A stretch of DNA of 64,000 nt, from NCBI GenBank assembly GCA_026182355.1, contig JAPFBL010000377.1, positions 248,001 to 312,000 of the forward strand, read 5' to 3'. How positions within the stretch are numbered: the stretch's first letter is position 1; each line of letters starts with the position of its first letter. The notes beneath the pieces were generated by a model. It saw only the letters and a program-made list of their open reading frames with translations. It did not search any database and was not told the origin of the DNA. This DNA comes from Hermatobates lingyangjiaoensis. Its lineage: Eukaryota > Arthropoda > Insecta > Hemiptera > Hermatobatidae. Of the stretch, positions 19,511-30,592 are shown in pieces. The translations under genes and the position numbers were made by a program.

Positions 19511-19629
19511 CATATATATTGTCAACAGGAAAACGATCCAAAAAGGACAGCAACGTTTCAGAGTAAAATATAAACACAGAATAAATGTGTTTTCATCTTT
19601 ATTCTGTGTCTATAGTTTACCTTGAAACG

Positions 19630-19658
<29 letters not shown>
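19630..19658. repeat. (TA)n microsatellite
   Basis: About 14 TA units, next to the PLE fragment at 19665. Confidence 0.95.
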
Positions 19659-19661
<3 letters not shown>

Positions 19662-19664
19662 CGC

Positions 19665-19800
19665 ATATTTGGGGAACAGTCCTTCATTTATGCATGTGAG
19701 ATTAAATTTTCTGCCCACTTTTGTCTTTATCAGTTTTCTGGTTTTCTTTTCCAAATCTTGTAATCTTACTTTGATTTCTCTAGGAACCAGGTGTATTAAC
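19665..19800 (-). pseudogene. Probable PLE N-terminal fragment (CINEGLFP motif)
   Basis: Best-preserved of the four N-terminal fragments: an amphipathic basic segment (VRLRDLEKKSIKLI) followed by GRKFNLTCINEGLFPKY. The frame then enters a TA microsatellite. Identification as PLE N-terminus is inferred from context. Confidence 0.5.
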
Positions 19801-19960
19801 TCACCAGTTTGATTTCTCTAGGAACTAGGTGTATTAACTCACTGGTGAGTTAATACACCTGGTTCCTAGAGAAATCAAAGTAAGACTACGAGATTTGGAA
19901 AAGAAATCCATAAAACTGATAAAGACAAAAGTGGGCAGAAAATTTAATCTCATATATATA
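19665..19960. repeat. Palindrome of PLE N-terminal segment
   Basis: Left part (19665-19843) includes a small tandem duplication of TTGATTTCTCTAGGAAC (about 19770 and 19810). The right part (19844-19955) is the inverted copy. Both outer edges are TA repeats. The minus strand of the left arm reads VPREIKVRLRDLEKKSIKLI, KTKVGRKFNLTCINEGLFPKYA. Confidence 0.7.
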
Positions 19961-19966
19961 TATATA

Positions 19967-20156
19967 TTCACTGTTTCGTTATTGAGGGCTGGGTCAAATA
20001 AAAGAAAATAAACTCCTTTCTAGGCCGACGTTTCGATGTATTTGTACATCATCCTCAGGGCTAAAATTAGAGTAAGACTATAATACATTTATCAAACGAA
20101 ACAGTGAATAGAATAGAAGAGGTCAATAACAATTTTTTGAGTATATATATATATAT
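19967..20156 (-). mobile_element. PLE-type 3' end with ribozyme
   Basis: (TA)n, then a terminal block beginning near CGTTATTGAGGGCTGGGTC, then the hammerhead at 20023, then a tail block AGAAGAGGTCAATAACAA next to another TA repeat. The same order occurs at 43611-43960, so these are copies of one element end. Confidence 0.65.
20023..20062 (-). ncRNA. Hammerhead ribozyme, ACGU family
   Basis: Minus strand: AGCC, core CUGAGGA, unpaired U, stem II GAUGU/ACAUC with a six-base loop, GAAA, CGUC, then GGCC pairing with AGCC. All conserved core bases are present. Confidence 0.75.
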
Positions 20157-20352
20157 GATTCCATATATTTACCCTGACCAAACTCCGAGAAAAAGAAAAA
20201 GTGTTTGTTAATATTTTGTGGTCAAGAAAACAGTACCGTATATAATATATATATATATATATTATATACGGTACTGTTTTCTTGACCACAAAATATTAAC
20301 AAACACTTTTTCTTTTTCTCGGAGTTTGGTCAGGGTAAATATATGGAATCAT
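20157..20352. repeat. Near-perfect palindrome with TA centre
   Basis: Arms 20157-20248 and 20254-20352 are inverted and nearly identical over about 90 bp, meeting at a TATATA centre. It lies between two same-strand ribozyme motifs. Confidence 0.85.
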
Positions 20353-20357
20353 CTTTT

Positions 20358-20397
20358 TGCCAACGTTTCGTCATTATTTCAAGACATCCTCAGGGCT
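20358..20397 (-). ncRNA. Hammerhead ribozyme, ACGU family
   Basis: Minus strand: AGCC, core CUGAGGA, a short stem II (GUC/GAC) with a long loop, GAAA, CGUU with U at the cleavage site, GGCA. Stem II is weaker than in the copy at 20023, but the core is intact. Confidence 0.7.
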
Positions 20398-20897
20398 ATA
20401 AACTAACAAAAAAACAATAAACAATGGACATTTGTCATTTCTACTTTAAAACATCATAAACAAATTGAAAAAAGAACTTACTGAAGGCTGGGTTCAGTTA
20501 CATTCAACAACCGTTAACTGTCATTACATGTGCTGTTCCAAGCGACATATTATTGAAACACTGTTTTTTTAGTACAATCATATATATATATATATATATA
20601 TAATAATAATCTTAGTAAAGAAGATAAAACCTGTCACATGTACTCAGAACCGGGAGTCGTAATTGGTTGTGCGGCTGGAATGATATAGAAATGGAGTCGA
20701 AGATACATCATCAATTATTTTTCATAGACTTGAAAGATCTGACTGGAAGCATAAAAATGGAAAGAATGTTTGTGTAACATTTGCACCAAGTCACTGCTTC
20801 AACAATTATTGAAAATGATTTCCTATGGTAGAACTAAAGTAGTGGACCATAAATCATACGCTCTAGTCTGAAAAGGGAATATAGTAATTAGCTGCAA

Positions 20898-20900
<3 letters not shown>
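20398..20900. other. AT-rich stretch with TA microsatellites
   Basis: No gene seen. A TA run lies at 20581-20602, and the sequence between TA tracts is unassigned. Confidence 0.5.

Positions 20901-20934
<34 letters not shown>
20901..20934. repeat. (TA)n microsatellite at PLE 3' junction
   Basis: About 17 TA units followed by CCATGATAAACGAAAAA, the inverted form of the PLE end at 9531-9550. Confidence 0.95.
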
Positions 20935-20936
<2 letters not shown>

Positions 20937-21085
20937 ATGATAAACGAAAAACGGTCAGGCAGGACAAATAACAATTAAAATAAGCAGTGACACATAAACC
21001 GTAATGGCGGTCGAAATATTGAAAAGTGAGTCTTTGTTGTGTTTTTGTTTATGTGTCACTGCTTATTTTAATTGTTATATATATA
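20935..21085. repeat. Mini-palindrome of PLE 3' end with half ribozyme
   Basis: The left part (20935-20998) is the last 65 bp of the PLE 3' end, inverted. The right part (21045-21085) is the same sequence in direct orientation. Between them is only the 3' half of the AUAU-family hammerhead. The whole looks like a highly condensed version of 7706-9549. Confidence 0.75.
20999..21030 (+). ncRNA. Half hammerhead, AUAU family
   Basis: Contains CCGUAAUGGCGGUC-type stem II remnant, GAAA, AUAUU and GAAAAG, but the CUGAGGA core and 5' strand of stem I are missing. Confidence 0.65.
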
Positions 21086-21258
21086 TATATAAATCTGTAG
21101 GCTGCTAGAGCTCATTGTGTATTTGCATACTCGTATGTGTACATATACTTGTATGCAAATACGAGTTTTTGTATTTGCAAATTCACGTATATATATATAT
21201 ATTTTTATGGTTCAATGTAGAAAAAGAAACATGGAAAAATTAAAAGCACACACTTATA

Positions 21259-21295
21259 GTCTCTAATTTTCGGTTTGAACCGTCTTCAGGAAAGA
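21259..21295 (-). ncRNA. Hammerhead ribozyme, AAUU family
   Basis: Minus strand: stem I CUUUC with GAGA (G-U wobble allowed), core CUGAAGA, unpaired C, stem II GGU/ACC closing a UUGA tetraloop, GAAA, self-complementary AAUU, A at the cleavage site. The core is complete. Confidence 0.65.
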
Positions 21296-21392
21296 GAAGA
21301 GAGGGAAACCAAGCGCACTGGTTCAGAGACGGTTGGAGACCCAACCGTCTCCAACTGTCTCTGAACCAGTGCGCTTGGTTTCCCTCTCTTCT

Positions 21393-21429
21393 CTTTCCTG
21401 AAGACGATTCAAACCGAAAATTAGAGACT
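21393..21429 (+). ncRNA. Hammerhead-like motif, AAUU family
   Basis: Core CUGAAGA (21398-21404), GAAA (21416-21419), AAUU, A, GAGACU. Stem II is damaged (GAUUC-AAACC instead of GGUUUGAACC), so folding is weaker than in the opposite arm. Confidence 0.6.
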
Positions 21430-21548
21430 TTAATTTAAAAGTGTACGCTTTTAATTTCTGTATGTTTCTTTTCTACATTGAACTATATTTGTCCGTTTCG
21501 GATCGTATTTCCAACGAAAAAGTATATATGCTTTTATTTATATATGTT

Positions 21549-21584
21549 GAGAGAGAGGGATAGAGAGAGAGAGAGAGAGAGAGA

Positions 21585-21615
<31 letters not shown>
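21549..21615. repeat. (GA)n microsatellite
   Basis: Interrupted GA repeat of about 65 bp. Confidence 0.95.
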
Positions 21616-23409
21616 TGACAGACAGAGAGTGTTTGTATAAGTAAATATGAATAAGGTTACGTGTAAATGTGTGTGTATTTGTGCATTGGTGTGTTTTTTT
21701 CTTTCTAACAAATATTACGTCTTTGTCTTTGGTACATTTTCTTATGATATCGACTCAAGACAAGAATTCAGTAACTCAGTTTTAGTTCAGAGGTATTTTA
21801 TTTTCCTTTCTTCTTTTCAATCTTATCATATTTTTTTCGTCATATAAGATTATTGCACTACCCACTTGTCCCTAAAGACAACTCAGGCAGAGTAAGCTTT
21901 GTTTCTTTCCTGTATTAGTGTATTTGGTTGATCTTATCTCCCATGAGAGTAGTTGGGCCATTTGAAACCACAGACTTTATTCTCTTTTATTCAACTAAAT
22001 TCCATATATTAAAATCAAATACATTTTATCTATTTTGTTCTTTTTTTATTTTTACACTTCTTTTCAATAGTCATTATGATTTCAACATTTTATAAACTAT
22101 TTATGAGTAAAGAAATTCATTTAACGATTCAGCTTTTTTCTATTCTATGTACGGAAATTACAAAAAAAGAATAAGTTTGACACAATGTGTGAAATATGAA
22201 TATTTAATTTATTATTATAAATTTAAATAAGAATTTATTAATAGACAGCAGTAAAAAAAGGAATGCTTATTTAAGGTATAACCCACAGTAAAAAATTATA
22301 AAGCTGGTTTAAATCTTTGTGCGACTGTCAGGCATCAAACAAACTCAATTTAAAGGGATCATCTATAGTTTAACAGGAAAAAGGAACAAAAATTACGATG
22401 AAAGGAAAAATAAGTATATAGGACATTAAACAGGATATAATACAATAGAAGAAGAAAATTAAGTTAATACATTTTTTTATCGTCATACAAGTCTGATAGT
22501 AATAATCTATTATCTTTAGACAAGTAACTGTTTTTAAAGAGTTCCATCTTGACCCTTAACTTAAATTACAAACTTGTCAAGTAATCAGAGTCCTTTGATA
22601 ATACAATAATTTATACTTGAGTAACTTTACTGAAGCCATTAAAGTTTTAATGATCAATTTGCCTAAAAACTGCTTTGTAAATTATCTAATGTTCTATTTC
22701 CTTTTTTAGAAAATGAAAGTTAAATTAAGTCTTTCTTGTTTTTTAATAACCAAATTTCAACCAAAATTTGAGCGCATTGCTTTGGTACAAGAAAACGTTT
22801 ATTTGGTTTTTATACAATTTATTGCAAACTAGAAATGATTTGAATGGTATTTTCAATTGTCATATATTTTTTTAGAATTATTTTAATTATTTACTTCATC
22901 ATCAAAAATAAAACTTTTTAAATAGTATTTAGTCAGGAAAGTCAGTTTCATTTTATTTGTTAAAACGATTGTTCAAAAAGTCTTGGGCACATTTAAATCC
23001 TAATATCTGCTAAACTATGAAAGATAGTAAGTAAAACTACTACCATTGTAGTAAGTTACTACCACTAAATTCGTTCTTTGTAATGATTGTGACTTTTTAA
23101 GTTTGGTATTAGCGATTACTTAACCGGAAAGTCGTTTTGCGTTCTGGAATTTACCAAAACTGTATCAAGGAAGCTGGTTCAACGTGCTTTTAGTACAAAA
23201 TTTAGGGAAAAACACCAGAATGGAAGTTGGAAATCGTTTTGGTTCTGGAATTTACCAGTAAAAATAGTATTTGGTTCTGGAGGAAGTAAAAATAGAAAAA
23301 AATTAAAATAATAAAAAATAACAACAAATTTGAAATAATATATACCTTAAAGGCACAAAAGCATTATGCTGCAGGAAGAAATTCATTGGCAGAGCTTGTG
23401 GTCTTAACC
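21616..23409. other. No recognisable gene
   Basis: AT-rich DNA without motif, repeat match or structured element that I can identify. The part at 23100-23400 may be upstream LINE remnant but no domain is visible. Confidence 0.5.
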
Positions 23410-24330
23410 CCAATATTTCGGGAAAGAGGCTCTTGTCTGGTATACGGATGGGTCATAAGTTAATAATAATATTGATTTGAGTATGAAAGGCCGATATTGC
23501 AGTATTTTGAAATCTCTAGTAGAAATAACCACTCTCATTTAGGCAGAAATGCTAGCGATTAAGTTTTCTGTAGAGTGTACGAGTATTCTAAAGAAATGGC
23601 CAAAAGAATTCAAAATCCACTTCTTATTAGACAGCCAAGCTGCACTGAAGGTCTCACAATCTATATAATCCCATTTTTTAGATAATGTATGTTTTTTTTT
23701 CACAAAAGCCAGGCATAAAAAAGAAGTTATCACATATGTGAGTACCTGGGCATATAGGAATAGAGGTGAATGAGACACCGGATCGATTAGCAAAGGTTGG
23801 AGCAGATCAAACCTTCTATGACCCGGAGCCTTTGTACACAACACCTCCAAGCTTTGTTAAGTCTTCAATCAGAGAATGGGTAAAAAAAGAAGCAGTGGAA
23901 AGAAACTAGTGCAAACAGGTCAAATTCAGACTAAAATGTTCATTCCAGAAAGACTGATTTAGGAAAGGTTTAGAAATGCATTAGTAATATCTAACCAGAC
24001 ATTGTCTTCTCAAATACGACTTATATTCGCTAATATTATCGTTTGATGTAGAATCCAGGCTATGTTCAGAAGAGGAAGAAACCGGTGATAACATTTTGTG
24101 TAAGTATGAGGTAATTGCATTTAAAACGTTAGAGATTTTTCGGAAATCATACATTAAGTCAACAAAAGTTAAATATATTTCTCAAAAATTAGTTACCCAA
24201 TTCATTAAAGAACTTAGAATCTAAGTTGTTATGATACCGAGGAAGAGTATCACAATAGAAAATTTTAGCCACAATGTGCACAACTCTGTAAGAACTCCTA
24301 GGCCCTCAGATGTATAATAATAAATAATAA
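23410..24330 (+). pseudogene. LINE ORF2 RNase H domain and C-terminus, decayed
   Basis: Plus strand, several frames. YTDGS (about 23441) carries the first catalytic Asp, AEMLAIKF (about 23543) the Glu, HFLLDSQAAL (about 23612) the second Asp, and VPGHIGIEVNETPDRLAKVGAD (split here as VPGHIGIEVNETPD / RLAKVGAD, about 23742) the fourth block. Downstream comes a C-terminal region with cysteine-containing segments and ISQKLVTQFIKELRI. A domain of this kind follows the reverse transcriptase in I, R1 and related LINE clades; Jockey elements usually lack it, so this is a different LINE. Stops and shifts are frequent. A short (ATAA)n-like tail ends it near 24330. Confidence 0.75.
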
Positions 24331-25938
24331 TTTATTTAATCAAAAAGACATTTTGGAGTAGTGATAGTGATTTCGGTGTTGTTAATTTCATAAACTTTTA
24401 GATTAAATATTTTTTGGGAATTTTCCAATTTGGATTTAATATCTTTATGTTTTTAGCCGGACCAACGTGGTGAATATCAGTAAACTAATATTACAAACAA
24501 TAATTGTTAGAAATTTGAGTTATACTCTAGATGTAACCTGAAGATGAACATTGCGTATTCAAAAGGTGCTGTCTGTATTAAACGCTTGTATGTAGAGACT
24601 TGTATTATTTTCAACATAAAAAAAAAACAGTTTTTTTTTACATATGGTAACCCATAGTTCACAAGATTTACCATAACTTGGAGATGTGAAACTAGTTCGA
24701 CTGATATATTCAATTAATTTCGTGTACTTTCTCTTTATTTAGTTTATTAATATTTATGAATTTAACTAACTATTAAGATATATGAAGTAATTTTTTCCAA
24801 GTTTATGAATACCTAAGTTATTTTTTTTTATTTTTCTCATATTCTACAATAAAATATGATAATAAATTGTTTTTATGAAAATTAAAAATTTACGCTTAGA
24901 GGATTTAATTTAGCAAAACAAAATTGTCAAAGGTGAATGATTATTTGATATTTTTACGGTAAAGCAAACAATGTAATATTCATAGTAAATTCAATTGCAC
25001 TTCTTTTTGGGTGAACTCTTTTTCAATCAAAATATTTTGTTTGTCCAATTTCTGGTGCTTTATTCAATCATTCAATTTATAAATAAATCCAATTAAATCA
25101 ATGGCATTGGATTAAACTTTATGTGAAAGAAATTTTAATTAAATTTTTTTTTTTTTTTAATTCAAATGGTGTTAGAAACTAATGCAGAGGTAGTTAACTT
25201 AACAGGAATGCATTACATAACTGTGGGTCCCTTTAAGGTTTAAAAAATATCACCCTCCCCCTCTCACGGGAATATATATCACGTATTTTAAAATTGAATA
25301 CTTCATAATTTTTAAAAATTATGTTTATATATATAACTATTAACTCAGATAAATGACGTTCATAATATTACTACTGTTCAATACAGTGCTCGCTGGTAAC
25401 GCTTTAAGTGAAAGCCTAATTCTTCCCGATTTGGTTTTTATGTTATAGGATTAACCCCCTTAAAAAAATTCCGAGCATTTTATGATTAATTATCGCTTTT
25501 TTCATGCTAATAATTCTCGGTGCAAAACAGAAAGAAAAAAAAAACGCACTATAATGAGACAAACGTTTTTCATAATGACTGGAAAGATAAACGACTATTT
25601 ATTTCTTTCCATTTATAAAATGTGTATTGTTTATAAAAAATGACATATTTTAATAACATATTTCATCTTTCATTTGCTCAAGTGCCTACAGAACTGGTCT
25701 TTTTGTTGCAGTATTAGCGTTGTTAAGGAATCATTAACATTTACTTACTTCCATTTATAAACTGAAAGTAACCTGGTCTCTCTAATTCTAATATTGCTTC
25801 TGTTGAGAATGATAGAAACCTTTTCTGATATTAATTTGTGACTTAAAGGTTATTATAACTGGTTATCTGATTATTCAATTCATTTCAGTGAAATACATAA
25901 TTTTTAAAGTTATAATTATTATTTATATTATTAATATG
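24331..25938. other. No recognisable gene
   Basis: AT-rich with homopolymer runs. Nothing identifiable. Confidence 0.5.
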
Positions 25939-26175
25939 GTAAGATGATCTTGGAGTTGTTGGAGGGCTTTCCGACGTTGTACATTTTCGATCGCAACTAA
26001 CCTACTTAGCTGTTATGAAGGGGTTGTCTGCCAGGTCCACTGCTATCTTGATATTATATTTAGATCTTTTTGAGTTATTTTGATTTTATTTTTTAGTTAT
26101 TGTCTAGTCGGATTCTTTTATATTTATTAACTTCGTCATACTGTCTGTCCTGCCGTCTTTTTATTTGTATTAATA

Positions 26176-26183
26176 GTTTACAG
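26176..26183. repeat. 8-bp target-site duplication of hAT, left
   Basis: GTTTACAG, matching GTTTACAT at 26924-26931 in seven of eight positions. Eight base pairs is the length expected for hAT. Confidence 0.75.
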
Positions 26184-26923
26184 CAGTGGTTCTCAAACTG
26201 GGGTCCGCGGTCCCCTAGGGGACCGTGAAGGGGTTGAAGGGGGACCGCGAAGAGTCCATTCAGTACTTGAAATTGTCGACTAGCCCATTTGGGATTGTTA
26301 CAGTCATAATGACATCGTTGTTGTTGGGAAAGGATATCAAAGCGTTGCATCTCAAATTACACCTTTTTCCGTTTGAAGTTTCTGGATAGGTGCAAAACAT
26401 ATTTTCTGTGAATTGTCAATTGGTGATTTTTGGATCCAAATGATACAGTCCTATCCTAAAGTTGCAAAGCTGGCTCTAAAGGTGCTGATTCCATTCGCAA
26501 CCACCTATGAATGTGAGACAGCATTTTCTGCATTACTTGCCATCAAAACAAAATCCCGAAACAGGTTAGAAGCCACAAATGATATGAGAGTTGCACTTGC
26601 CAAAACTAAGCCAAATATAGAAGAACTTTGAGTTGAGGCAAAGCAAATGCACCCATCACATTGAATGAAGTTTTAATATATTTCAATGTTGCTATTTTCT
26701 GATTGAATAATTGATTAAATAAGATTTTTTTTGTTTTAATAGAAATCGGTTGCAATTTTTTGAAAAAAATATTTGTGTGTTTGAATAAACGTTTGTTTCC
26801 CCAAAATGTTTTGTTCCAGTAACCTATATGTTAACTGGTTGTTATAAAAGGGTCCGTGAGTCATCTAAAATATCATAAAGAGACCGCCATGCAAAAAATC
26901 TCAAAATAGTTTGAGAACCACTG
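26184..26923. mobile_element. Internally deleted hAT transposon
   Basis: 740 bp with inverted termini: CAGTGGTTCTCAAACTGGGG at the left and TTTGAGAACCACTG at the right. The left subterminal region has the palindromic GGTCCGCGG-TCCCCTAGGGGACC. It retains the C-terminal part of the transposase but lacks the catalytic core, so it is non-autonomous. The 8-bp duplication and nesting inside element Y support a real insertion. Confidence 0.85.
26395..26631 (+). pseudogene. hAT transposase C-terminal dimerisation domain
   Basis: 72 or more residues: FWIQMIQSYPKVAKLALKVL, IPFATTYECETAFSALLAIK, then SRNRLEATNDMRVALAKTKP and IEEL with a stop at 26629-26631. The FATTY-CE-FS-L block and the K-RNRL segment are hallmarks of the hAT dimerisation region in ZBED/SCAND3-like proteins. 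The upstream BED finger and DDE core are missing. No frame shift within the remnant. Confidence 0.85.
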
Positions 26924-26931
26924 GTTTACAT
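26924..26931. repeat. 8-bp target-site duplication of hAT, right
   Basis: GTTTACAT, one mismatch to the left copy. Confidence 0.75.
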
Positions 26932-27032
26932 AGAATATTGGTTTAGTGGTAATTCATAACAGCTCAGTAGGTTAGTTGCGATCGAAAATGGACACGTCTG
27001 AAAGTGCTCCAACAACTCCAATATGATCTTAC

Positions 27033-28029
27033 GATGTACGATGGTTTTGCATATTAATAATATAAATTATAATAACACCAGTGGTACTAACATTATGCAT
27101 GTATTTATAATTATTAGTTGGATGTAATTATTGCAAGTAGTAATTTCTAAAAAACATTTTAGTCAAAAATTTTGTAATATTTTATGAAATTTTATTTCAT
27201 TTCAGAAAAATTGTATATTTATAATGGAGTGAATGAAAGTTGTATGATATTCCACATGAACTTTTTTATTTAGCAATGTTAAATGTTGTTGGTGATGTAC
27301 AGCATGAGGAAAAGAAACTTTTATGCTGATGATAGCAGGCATGTTTCTTACTCTTTGTTCTTTGCCATCTACGAAATATGTGTGTATACTTTATAAATCA
27401 TGCCGTCTTATAATAATATAGTCTAAGTTAGTCGGCATTATTTGGCGTAACATAAAAAGTAAACAGAAGAAAGGTCTAAATGTGGAAAAGTTTAGCTATG
27501 AGAAAATCAGTTCAAAATTCTCTTACAAAGTTATGATAGCGTTTTTATAATAGTTTTTTTATTTCAACTTTTTAAAAAATATTTAATAAAAACAATCAAC
27601 TCAGTTAAGTGATATCCCCTTTTCACTAGATCTAAAAAGATGTTCTCTCAAATATACTAGATTACTCTTTCTTGCAAATGAAAAAAAAATGGATCTTTAA
27701 TACGAGTAAATTTATACTTTATTTTAAATAAAGTTTTAAAAACATTTAAAATAGTTTTTGTTAAATTATAAACTAATGTTACTTGGTGCCAGACCTCGCA
27801 TCCAGTTATATTTCCAGTTTTAAATGTTTAGGATTAGGTGAAATTCGTTTTGAATTGTTACAATTCATATGAATCATCTTAGTTTTGCTGTTATATTCAT
27901 CCATGATGCATCAGTTAATTTTAAGGAGGTTTGTTGAAGGCAAGTGGCCGTAGTATAGTGACTACTATTATCTTAGGAAAATAACAAATGTTAAATATCA
28001 CTTGGATATTGTTGGCATAGTTGTTCTAC
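27033..28029. other. No recognisable gene
   Basis: AT-rich DNA without identified elements. Confidence 0.5.
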
Positions 28030-28990
28030 GTGATGGCAGTTACAGTAAGATTTCTGTTTTCAGAAAATGTTTTTTTGACTCTAAACGGTTCATTCAAAAA
28101 TAATGAAAATTTGACCAAAAATGGCACAAAAAATTAGCAATTCATAAAAAAAAATCATGAAGTTTCAATTACTGGAAAGAGCAATAACGCTATAAAAACT
28201 GTTTGTTTATCCTAGACTAAGAGATCACCTGCTATACTTGTCGAATTTTTTACATTGTTTACATTGACTTAGAAATTTTTTGAGCGAATCCACTGTTATA
28301 AATTGATATTTATAAAGGAACAATTTAAATTGTTTATTGACTTATATGAGATGTAAGAGGAATAATATTGTGCAGGAAAATGATAACACTCACTCAGAAA
28401 AAATTCGTATATATGTTATTTGACAAAGGGGAAGGAAAATAATCTTATTAAATACTAAGAAGCCATAAAATTCCCAGTATAATAATACTGTAAAAAACCA
28501 AAATTGTAAATGATAATTCAAAATTGAAATCTTTCGTTTAGAGATTAAAAATGTAACTATCGTACATCTTTAATTATAAATCACCTTAAAACAACATTAT
28601 CTTCGATATTTATGATGTTTTTCAGAGAAAAAAAAAGAGTATTTTCCTGTTTTAAATTTGAAAATTTTACTTTAATATTCAATGTAGAAGGATGTCAAGT
28701 AAACGATGTAAGAAATCCACTGGCTATTTGAACAAAAGCCATGTTCTCTTGTAGGAGAATATTTCGTATCAAGAAATGTTCACTTTGGTTTTTCAAAAAT
28801 ATTATTACTGCTGTAGTTATACTAATGAAATTATTTGCATCAGCTGTGTGATGTACAAAATTAAGCTTATATATTGATATGTCTTTCAATCACTATCTGT
28901 ACTACCTCAGGAATGAAAGACTAATAATCATATCCTTATATCCTTATGTCAATGTGAAAAAAATCCATAGTCGAAATATATATATATAGT
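28030..28990 (+). mobile_element. Repeat X copy C (5' part missing)
   Basis: Matches 32145-33060 closely: GATTTCTGTTTTCAGAAAA, the uninterrupted TTTACATTGACTTAGAAAT site, GAAGGATGTCAAGTAAACG and ACTGGCTATTTGAACAA. It lacks the portion represented by 31540-32140. It supplies an empty site for the Jockey insertion in copy A. Confidence 0.75.
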
Positions 28991-29916
28991 AATATAGTCA
29001 TTCCATATATTTCCTTAAAGAAAACAAGTAAAATAGTATTTTATTTAAAGAGATTAAGTGAACCAATAAATGACGTAATTGAAATGATGTTGCTTGAGTG
29101 ACGTCATGTGCAAGTCATGCACATCATGCACTGAGATTGGTCAGTTCAGAATACGACCCTGTAGTGTTCTAATACATCCGCCATAATGAAATATTATTCT
29201 CTGAAAAGAACAATATTCCTGAATATTTAAACAAATCGTATGTATGACCGTTTCTGCAACTATTTGTAGGTATATTTTTAACAATAAGTTAGTTCAATAA
29301 TAATAATAATAATAAATAATTAATTAGATGACAATTTCTTAGTGATTATGTTTAACCAAATGGCTACTTCAGTTATAGGTTAGCGTCCTTTCTTTAAAAA
29401 AAGATATATTAAAATCAATAATACATACCTATATTTATACACAATGTGACAAATTAATTAAAAATACAGAATAATGTGTTCGTTATTTATCAAAATGTCA
29501 AACAAATATCCTACCAGAAATAAATTATTGAAATAATTAGAATTTCATTTTAAATTATTAAAGTTTAATGGAATATATTACTTTCTAATATTATGTGTAA
29601 CTCTTACAGTTTGAATTCAATAATAGTTATCACTGTTTTTATGATTATAGTTGTTTCATGTTTAATACAATTAACTATTTCAATTCAGTTATTAGTATTA
29701 ACTTTGTTATACAATGTAATGATGTATCATTTAACGTTCATTTTACTAATTACTGGCATATTCTTTTAATTAATAAATAAAAATCATTCTTTATAATCAT
29801 ATAATGGAAAATTACGTTAACTAAAACTGATTTAGAAAAAATATGAGAACATAATACAGGACTAAAACCATGGCTACAATAACCTTGTCCATAGAACAAG
29901 CTCAGCATTTTACAAC
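28991..29916. other. No recognisable gene
   Basis: AT-rich. A (TAA)n run of about 20 bp occurs at 29298-29320. Confidence 0.5.
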
Positions 29917-30592
29917 TTCCAATATTAATTTAACATCCATTTCTTTTACCTGTATTATAATTGTTTACCAATTGAAATCATTATGAAGCAATGAAAAGAG
30001 TTGGGTAACTGTAAACTTACTTTTGGTTCATTCTTTGTTATCATATAGTTGTTAAATTCATTGAAAATTTTTAATATTTTGAAACTGTAGTTTCTATATA
30101 TAGTCATATTTATAATTTTGACATTATGAATTGTTTATTATTAAAAATTATATCAACACTAAATGATAGGTTGAGCAGTTTAAATGTTCATTACTTGTTC
30201 AATCTGTTATAATGTCATATTTCTTCCTATTGGTAGATCAATTAAGTTATTTTTCATACTAATTCCTCTTGCTAAAAACCTCAATAGTTCATTCAACATT
30301 CATATATTGTATTTAATCTCAACTAATTTACTCTGTTCTTTTCTAACTTCCAATATAAATTTAATATCCATTTGAATTTAATATTAATTTAATACTTGTA
30401 TTATATTGTTCACCAATTGAAATCTTTATGTAGCAAAGAAAAGATTTGGGCAATTGTAAACTTACTTTTGGTTCATTCTGCATTATCACATATTTTTTTT
30501 TCATACTTTGAAACTGTAGTTTCTATATATGATGAATCATATTAATAATTTTGATATTATGAAATGTTTATTATTAAAAATTATATCAACAC
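29917..30592. repeat. Local tandem duplication, period about 430 bp
   Basis: 29917-30161 and 30347-30592 share long blocks in the same order: AACTTCCAATAT, CACCAATTGAAATC, TGTAAACTTACTTTTGGTTC, TTTGAAACTGTAGTTTCTAT and TTATTATTAAAAATTATATC. Non-coding. Confidence 0.8.

Larger units (their letters stand above)
21190..21487. repeat. Palindrome with a ribozyme in each arm (AAUU family)
   Basis: Arms about 21203-21335 and 21338-21483 mirror each other from TTCAATGTAG to CTACATTGAA. The centre GACGGTTGGAGAC-CCAACCGTC is itself a tight hairpin. One ribozyme lies in each arm, in opposite orientation. The left flank is TA repeat. Confidence 0.85.
25939..27032. mobile_element. MITE-like element Y, interrupted by hAT
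   Basis: Terminal inverted repeats of about 80 bp: 25939-26020 and about 26948-27032, sharing GGAGTTGTTGGAG, then TTTTCGATCGCAACTAACC. Removing the hAT insertion leaves an element of about 350 bp with no coding capacity. A relic of the same terminus is at 48105-48140. Class unknown; no clear target-site duplication. Confidence 0.7.
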
